In this document: positions 60,517 to 64,000 of the stretch, piece by piece | Layout: each line of letters opens with the position of its first letter | How positions within the stretch are numbered: the first letter of the stretch is position 1 | Assembly (NCBI RefSeq): GCF_000240165.1 | Contig: NC_017586.1 | Span: forward strand, 5,717,228 to 5,781,227 | Direction of reading: 5' to 3' | Source: Streptantibioticus cattleyicolor NRRL 8057 = DSM 46488 | GTDB lineage: Bacteria > Actinomycetota > Actinomycetes > Streptomycetales > Streptomycetaceae | DNA: 64,000 nt | The notes under the pieces: model-generated | Seen by the model: the letters and a program-made list of their open reading frames with translations, nothing else | Told to the model about the DNA's origin: nothing | The model's database searches: none | Translations under genes and position numbers: made by a program

Positions 60517-62013
60517 GTGGTGGAACCCGGCATGACGCCGACCACGCCTGCCCGGCCGGACGGGCCGGTGCCGCCCGCGCCCGCGCGGTCCGGCGGCCTC
60601 GGCGCCGCGATGATGCGCCGCAAGCCCGTCGAGCGCCTGATCGCCGAGGGCGGCCAGGGCGAGGGCGGCCGGCTCAAGCGGTCGCTCGGCATGTGGCAGC
60701 TGACCATGATCAGCATCGGCGCCACCCTGGGCACCGGCATTTTCGTGGTGCTCGGCGAGGCGGTGCCGCTGGCCGGCCCGGCCGTGGTTCTCTCCTTCGT
60801 GGCCGCCGGCCTCACCGCGCTCTTCTCGGCGCTCTCCTACGCGGAGCTGGCCGGCACCATCCCGGTCTCCGGCTCCTCGTACTCCTACGCCTACGCCACC
60901 ATGGGCGAGCTGATCGCCTGGATCTGCGGCTGGTGCCTGGTGCTGGAGTACGCGGTCTCGGTGGCCGCGGTCGCGGTCGGCTGGGGGAAGTACCTCAACG
61001 AACTGCTCAGCGGCACCATCGGGGTCACCATCCCGGGCTGGATGGCCAACCCGCCCGGGGCCGGCGGCGTGATCAACCTCCCGGCGCTGCTGGTGGTGGT
61101 GCTCGCCATGGGCTTCCTGCTCGGCGGTGCCCGGGAGAGCGCCCGGGCCAACACCATCATGGTGCTGGTCAAGGTGGCCTCGCTGATCCTGTTCTGCGCG
61201 GTGGCCTTCACCGGCATCCGGGCCGGCAACTACAAGCCGTTCATGCCGCTGGGCCTGGGCGGGGTGAGCGCGGGCGGCGCCAAGCTGTTCTTCTCCTACA
61301 TCGGCTTCGACGCCGCCTCCACGGCCGGCGAGGAGGCGAAGAACGCCAAGCGCGACATGCCGCGAGCGATCATGCTCTCGCTGTTCGTCGTCACCGCGCT
61401 GTACTGCCTGGTGGCCCTGGTCGCGGTGGGCGCCATGCCGTGGAAGAAGTTCGCCGACGCCGACGCGGCCCTCGCCCAGATCATGAAGGACGTCACCGGG
61501 CAGAGCTTCTGGTCGGTGCTGCTGGCGGCCGGCGCGGTGATCGCCATCGCCAGCGTGGTGCTGACCGTGATGTACGGCCAGACCCGCATCCTGTTCTCGA
61601 TGGCCCGCGACGGCCTGGTGCCCAAGCTCTTCGCCCGGGTGAGCCCGAAGTCCGGGATCCCGGTGGCCAACACCCTGATCGTCTCCGCGTTCTGCGGGGT
61701 GCTCGCCGCCGTGGTGCCGCTGGGCGCCCTCGCGGACGCCACCAGCATCGGAACGCTCTTCGCGTTCGCCCTGGTCAACGCGGCCGTCATCGTGCTGCGC
61801 AAGACCCGGCCGGACATGCCGCGCAGCTTCAAGGTGGCCTTCTCCCCGGTCACCCCGGCCATCGGCTTCGCGCTCTGCCTGCTGCTGATGGGAAGCTTCG
61901 AGCTGATCACCTGGGAGTGCTTCATCGGCTGGATGGCGATCGGGCTCGTGGTGTACTTCACGTACGGCATGCGCCGCTCGCAGCTGGCCCGTGAGGCCCG
62001 GACAGAAAAGTGA
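60517..62013 (+). CDS. APC superfamily amino acid permease
   Basis: A membrane transporter of about 498 residues with roughly 12 membrane helices after a 60-residue Pro/Ala-rich cytoplasmic start. It shows the APC signature in helix 1 (TMISIGATLGTGIFVVLGEAVPLAGPA), the helix 3 region YAYATMGELIAWICGWCLVLEYAVS, and helix 6 KLFFSYIGFDAASTAGEEAKN, as in cationic amino acid transporters. The start is uncertain: GTG 60517 has GGAG upstream; ATG 60505 and ATG 60532 are alternatives. Beside the amidase and monooxygenase genes, lysine or another basic amino acid is the likely substrate. Confidence 0.9.
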   Translation: MVEPGMTPTTPARPDGPVPPAPARSGGLGAAMMRRKPVERLIAEGGQGEGGRLKRSLGMWQLTMISIGATLGTGIFVVLGEAVPLAGPAVVLSFVAAGLTALFSALSYAELAGTIPVSGSSYSYAYATMGELIAWICGWCLVLEYAVSVAAVAVGWGKYLNELLSGTIGVTIPGWMANPPGAGGVINLPALLVVVLAMGFLLGGARESARANTIMVLVKVASLILFCAVAFTGIRAGNYKPFMPLGLGGVSAGGAKLFFSYIGFDAASTAGEEAKNAKRDMPRAIMLSLFVVTALYCLVALVAVGAMPWKKFADADAALAQIMKDVTGQSFWSVLLAAGAVIAIASVVLTVMYGQTRILFSMARDGLVPKLFARVSPKSGIPVANTLIVSAFCGVLAAVVPLGALADATSIGTLFAFALVNAAVIVLRKTRPDMPRSFKVAFSPVTPAIGFALCLLLMGSFELITWECFIGWMAIGLVVYFTYGMRRSQLAREARTEK

Positions 62014-62026
62014 ACCACCGCCTGTA

Positions 62027-62482
62027 ATGCGACTCAACGATCTCGACGAACGCATCGTGCACGCCCTCGCCGAGGACGCCCGCCGCTCCTACTCCGACAT
62101 CGGCGCGGAGGTGGGGCTGTCGGCCCCGGCCGTCAAACGCCGGGTCGACCGGCTGCTGGCCTCCGGCGCCATCACCGGCTTCACCGTCCGGGTGGACCCG
62201 GCCGCGCTGGGGTGGGAGACCGAGGGGTTCGTCGAGATCTACTGCCGTCACAACACCTCGCCCGACGACATCCGCCGCGGCCTGGAGCGCTACCCCGAGG
62301 TGGCCGCCGCCTCCACCGTCACCGGTGAGGCCGACGCCGTCGTGCAGCTCTACGCCTCCGACATGCGCCACTTCGAGCGGGTGCTGGAACGGATCGCCGG
62401 GGAGCCCTTCGTGGAACGCACCAAGTCCGTGCTGGTGCTCTCCCCGCTGCTGCGCCGCTACACCTCCGGCTCGCCCACCTGA
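62027..62482 (+). CDS. Lrp/AsnC family transcriptional regulator
   Basis: A 151-residue feast/famine regulator. Residues 1-60 hold the HTH (RLNDLDERIVHALAEDARRSYSDIGAEVGLSAPAVKRRVDRLL) and residues 70-145 the ligand-binding RAM domain (FVEIYCRHNTSPDDIRRGLERYPEVAAASTVTGEADAVVQLYASD). It sits 13 nt after the permease gene and before the amidase, so it most likely controls this cluster in response to the imported amino acid. Its probable sites are the CGCAACGAATCG repeats. ATG at 62027 lacks a good ribosome binding site, suggesting coupling. Confidence 0.92.
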   Translation: MRLNDLDERIVHALAEDARRSYSDIGAEVGLSAPAVKRRVDRLLASGAITGFTVRVDPAALGWETEGFVEIYCRHNTSPDDIRRGLERYPEVAAASTVTGEADAVVQLYASDMRHFERVLERIAGEPFVERTKSVLVLSPLLRRYTSGSPT

Positions 62483-62494
62483 CGCCACGGGGCG

Positions 62495-62556
62495 CGCAAC
62501 GAATCGCCGGAACGGGCCGTGCGGACGCAACGAATCGGGCCGTGATGCGCAATGGC
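62495..62556 (+). promoter_or_regulatory. Phased CGCAACGAATCG repeats before the amidase gene (putative Lrp sites)
   Basis: Perfect copies at 62495-62506 and 62526-62537, and a partial CGCAATGG at 62548. Spacings are 31 and 22 bp, about three and two helical turns. They lie upstream of the -35 box, the usual place for activator sites. Confidence 0.7.
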
Positions 62557-62562
62557 GGCGCC

Positions 62563-62591
62563 TTGTTGTGGTTGATCGTGAAACGTACCTT
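62563..62591 (+). promoter_or_regulatory. Promoter of the amidase-monooxygenase unit
   Basis: TTGTTG (62563-62568) and TACCTT (62586-62591) are spaced 17 nt; the expected leader is about 40 nt. Confidence 0.6.
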
Positions 62592-62636
62592 CGTGGTGTC
62601 CCCCGACCACGGCCGGAAAACGTCTCCGAGGTTCCC

Positions 62637-63452
62637 ATGACGCCGTTGCGCATCGCGCTCCACCAAGGCCCCGCGGGGGTGCCCGGCACCCCCGACGAGA
62701 GCCTCGCCGCGCTCGACGACGCCGTCCGCCGGGCCGCCGCCGGCGGGGCGGACCTCCTGGTGACCGGCGAGATGTACCTCACCGGCTACGCGGTCGGCGA
62801 CGCCCTGCCGCGCCTCGCCGAAGCCGCCGACGGCCCCAGCGCGGCCCGGGTGGCGAAGATCGCCGCCGACCACGGCGTCGCCGTCGTCTACGGCTACCCC
62901 GAACGCGACGGCGGCCGGGTGTACAACTCCGCCCAGCTCATCGGCGCCGACGGCAGCGCGCTCGCCAACTACCGCAAGACACACCTGTTCGGCGACTTCG
63001 AGATGGCCGGCTTCACCCCCGGTGACACCCCGGTCGTCCAGGCCCGCCTCGGTGACCTCACCGTCGGCCTGCTGATCTGCTACGACGTCGAGTTCCCGGA
63101 GAACGTCCGGGCCCACGCGGTGGCCGGCACCGATCTGCTGGCGGTGCCCACCGCGCTGATGCGCCCGTACGAGTTCGTCCCCCACACCCTCGTCCCGGCC
63201 CGCGCGTACGAAAGCCAGCTCTTCGTGGCGTACACCAACCGCTGCGGCGCCGAGGGCGAGTTCCACTTCGCCGGACTGAGCTGCCTGGCCGGGCCCGACG
63301 GTGTCGTGCGGGCGCGCGCCGGGACCGGTGCAGAGCTGGTGCTCGCCGACGCCGACCCGGCGCTGCTCGCCGCCGCCCGCGCGGAGACCCCGTACCTGCG
63401 CGACCGCCGCCCCGGGCTGTACACCGCGCTCACCCGCCCCGTGGCCGGCTGA
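62637..63452 (+). CDS. Nitrilase-superfamily amidase, probably 5-aminopentanamidase (DavA-like)
   Basis: A 271-residue carbon-nitrogen hydrolase with the full catalytic triad: Glu in VTGEMYLTGYAVG, Lys in NYRKTHLFGDF, Cys in GLLICYDVEFPENVRAHA. The sequence resembles Pseudomonas DavA, which hydrolyses 5-aminopentanamide to 5-aminovalerate; shared stretches include RLAEAADGP, VYGYPERD, NYRKTHLFG, and CYDVEFPEN. The next gene codes for the enzyme that would make this amide. ATG at 62637 follows CCGAGG. Confidence 0.88.
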   Translation: MTPLRIALHQGPAGVPGTPDESLAALDDAVRRAAAGGADLLVTGEMYLTGYAVGDALPRLAEAADGPSAARVAKIAADHGVAVVYGYPERDGGRVYNSAQLIGADGSALANYRKTHLFGDFEMAGFTPGDTPVVQARLGDLTVGLLICYDVEFPENVRAHAVAGTDLLAVPTALMRPYEFVPHTLVPARAYESQLFVAYTNRCGAEGEFHFAGLSCLAGPDGVVRARAGTGAELVLADADPALLAAARAETPYLRDRRPGLYTALTRPVAG

Positions 63453-63496
63453 GCGCCCTTACCTCCCCCGCCCTGTCCCCCAGGAGTAGCTGCCCC

Positions 63497-64000
63497 ATGA
63501 CCTCCACCGTGCCCACCGCCGTCCACGACGAGCAGCAGGCCGCGGCGGCCAAGCCGATCACCATGTTCGGCCCGGACTTCCCGTACGCCTACGACGACTA
63601 CCTGGCGCACCCGGCCGGGCTCGGTGCCGTCCCGGCGACCGCGCACGGCACCGAGGTGGCGGTGGTCGGCGGCGGGCTCTCCGGCATCGTGGCCGCCTAC
63701 GAGCTGATGAAGATGGGGCTCAAGCCGGTGGTCTACGAGGCCGACCGGATCGGCGGCCGGCTGCGCACGGTGGGCTTCGACGGCTGCGACCCGGAGCTGA
63801 CCGCGGAGATGGGCGCCATGCGCTTCCCGCCGTCCTCCACCGCCTTCCAGCACTACGTGGACCTGGTCGGCCTCGAAACCCGGCCGTTCCCCAACCCGCT
63901 GGCCCCCGACACCCCCTCCACCGTCGTCGACCTCAAGGGCGAGTCGCACTACGCCCGGACCATCGACGACCTGCCGCAGGTCTACCGCGACGTGGCCGAG
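63497..64000 (+). CDS. Flavin monooxygenase, lysine 2-monooxygenase (DavB)-like, 3' truncated by window edge
   Basis: The first 168 codons of a flavin amine-oxidase-fold protein, open to the window end. It begins with about 20 variable residues, then PITMFGPDFPYAYDDYLAHPAGLG, the FAD loop VAVVGGGLSGIVAAYELMKMGL, YEADRIGGRL, and AEMGAMRFPPSSTAFQHYVDLVGL. This order and wording closely resemble Pseudomonas lysine 2-monooxygenase, which oxidatively decarboxylates lysine to 5-aminopentanamide. Tryptophan or arginine 2-monooxygenases are the alternatives. CAGGAG lies 10 nt before the ATG; the gene follows the amidase by 44 nt. Confidence 0.85.
   Translation, partial: MTSTVPTAVHDEQQAAAAKPITMFGPDFPYAYDDYLAHPAGLGAVPATAHGTEVAVVGGGLSGIVAAYELMKMGLKPVVYEADRIGGRLRTVGFDGCDPELTAEMGAMRFPPSSTAFQHYVDLVGLETRPFPNPLAPDTPSTVVDLKGESHYARTIDDLPQVYRDVAE

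Overview
The window is high-GC actinobacterial chromosome, almost certainly from a Streptomyces or a close relative. Codon third positions are nearly all G or C, GTG and TTG starts are common, and the gene order matches the conserved core of Streptomyces chromosomes. The developmental regulator BldD and the actinobacterial integration host factor sIHF are both present. No tRNA, rRNA, CRISPR array, insertion sequence, prophage or defence island was found. Most of the 64 kb is housekeeping DNA in dense operons, many with 1-8 nt gene overlaps.

Layout. 1-6.5 kb: ruvC (partial)-ruvA-ruvB, yajC-secD-secF, apt. 6.6-17.2 kb: rel (ppGpp), a DUF349 protein, a membrane cyclophilin, a metallo-hydrolase with hisS, a VKOR-like protein, rarA, a YciI protein, and a DUF2470 protein divergent from rpsD with an iron-box-like operator between them. 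18-28.3 kb: two small membrane proteins, alaS, ruvX, mltG, then the shikimate genes aroE-aroC-aroK-aroB-aroQ. 28.4-31.4 kb: a P-loop kinase-like protein, an aminopeptidase-P homologue with substituted metal ligands, efp and nusB. 31.5-32.1 kb: bldD, convergent with nusB and carrying tandem BldD sites in its own promoter. 32.2-42.3 kb: the pyrimidine operon pyrR-pyrB-pyrC-(membrane protein)-carA-carB-pyrD-pyrF, led by a PyrR-binding RNA loop. 42.6-49.1 kb: sIHF, gmk, rpoZ, coaBC, metK, and a PriA that lacks helicase motifs. 49.2-54.7 kb: a small DNA-binding-like protein, def-fmt, a 0.78 kb repeat-bearing gap, rsmB, rpe. 54.8-60.2 kb: a SorC-type regulator, a secreted ribonuclease with its barstar-like inhibitor, pspAB-htpX, and guaB1.

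The right end (60.3-64 kb) looks like an amino-acid catabolic cluster: an APC permease, an Lrp/AsnC regulator, a nitrilase-superfamily amidase resembling 5-aminopentanamidase (DavA), and the start of a flavin monooxygenase resembling lysine 2-monooxygenase (DavB). This suggests lysine breakdown to 5-aminovalerate. Direct repeats of CGCAACGAATCG lie upstream of the permease and of the amidase at whole-helical-turn spacings. They are the best candidate here for an undescribed regulatory circuit.

Other notable signals are the PyrR loop before pyrR, the iron-box match, an 11-bp perfect tandem repeat before the SorC regulator, a word shared by the rel and alaS-operon leaders, and several genes whose -10 box sits 6-7 nt before the start codon, as in leaderless transcripts. 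All family names come from recognition of motifs and remembered homologues; no database search was run.
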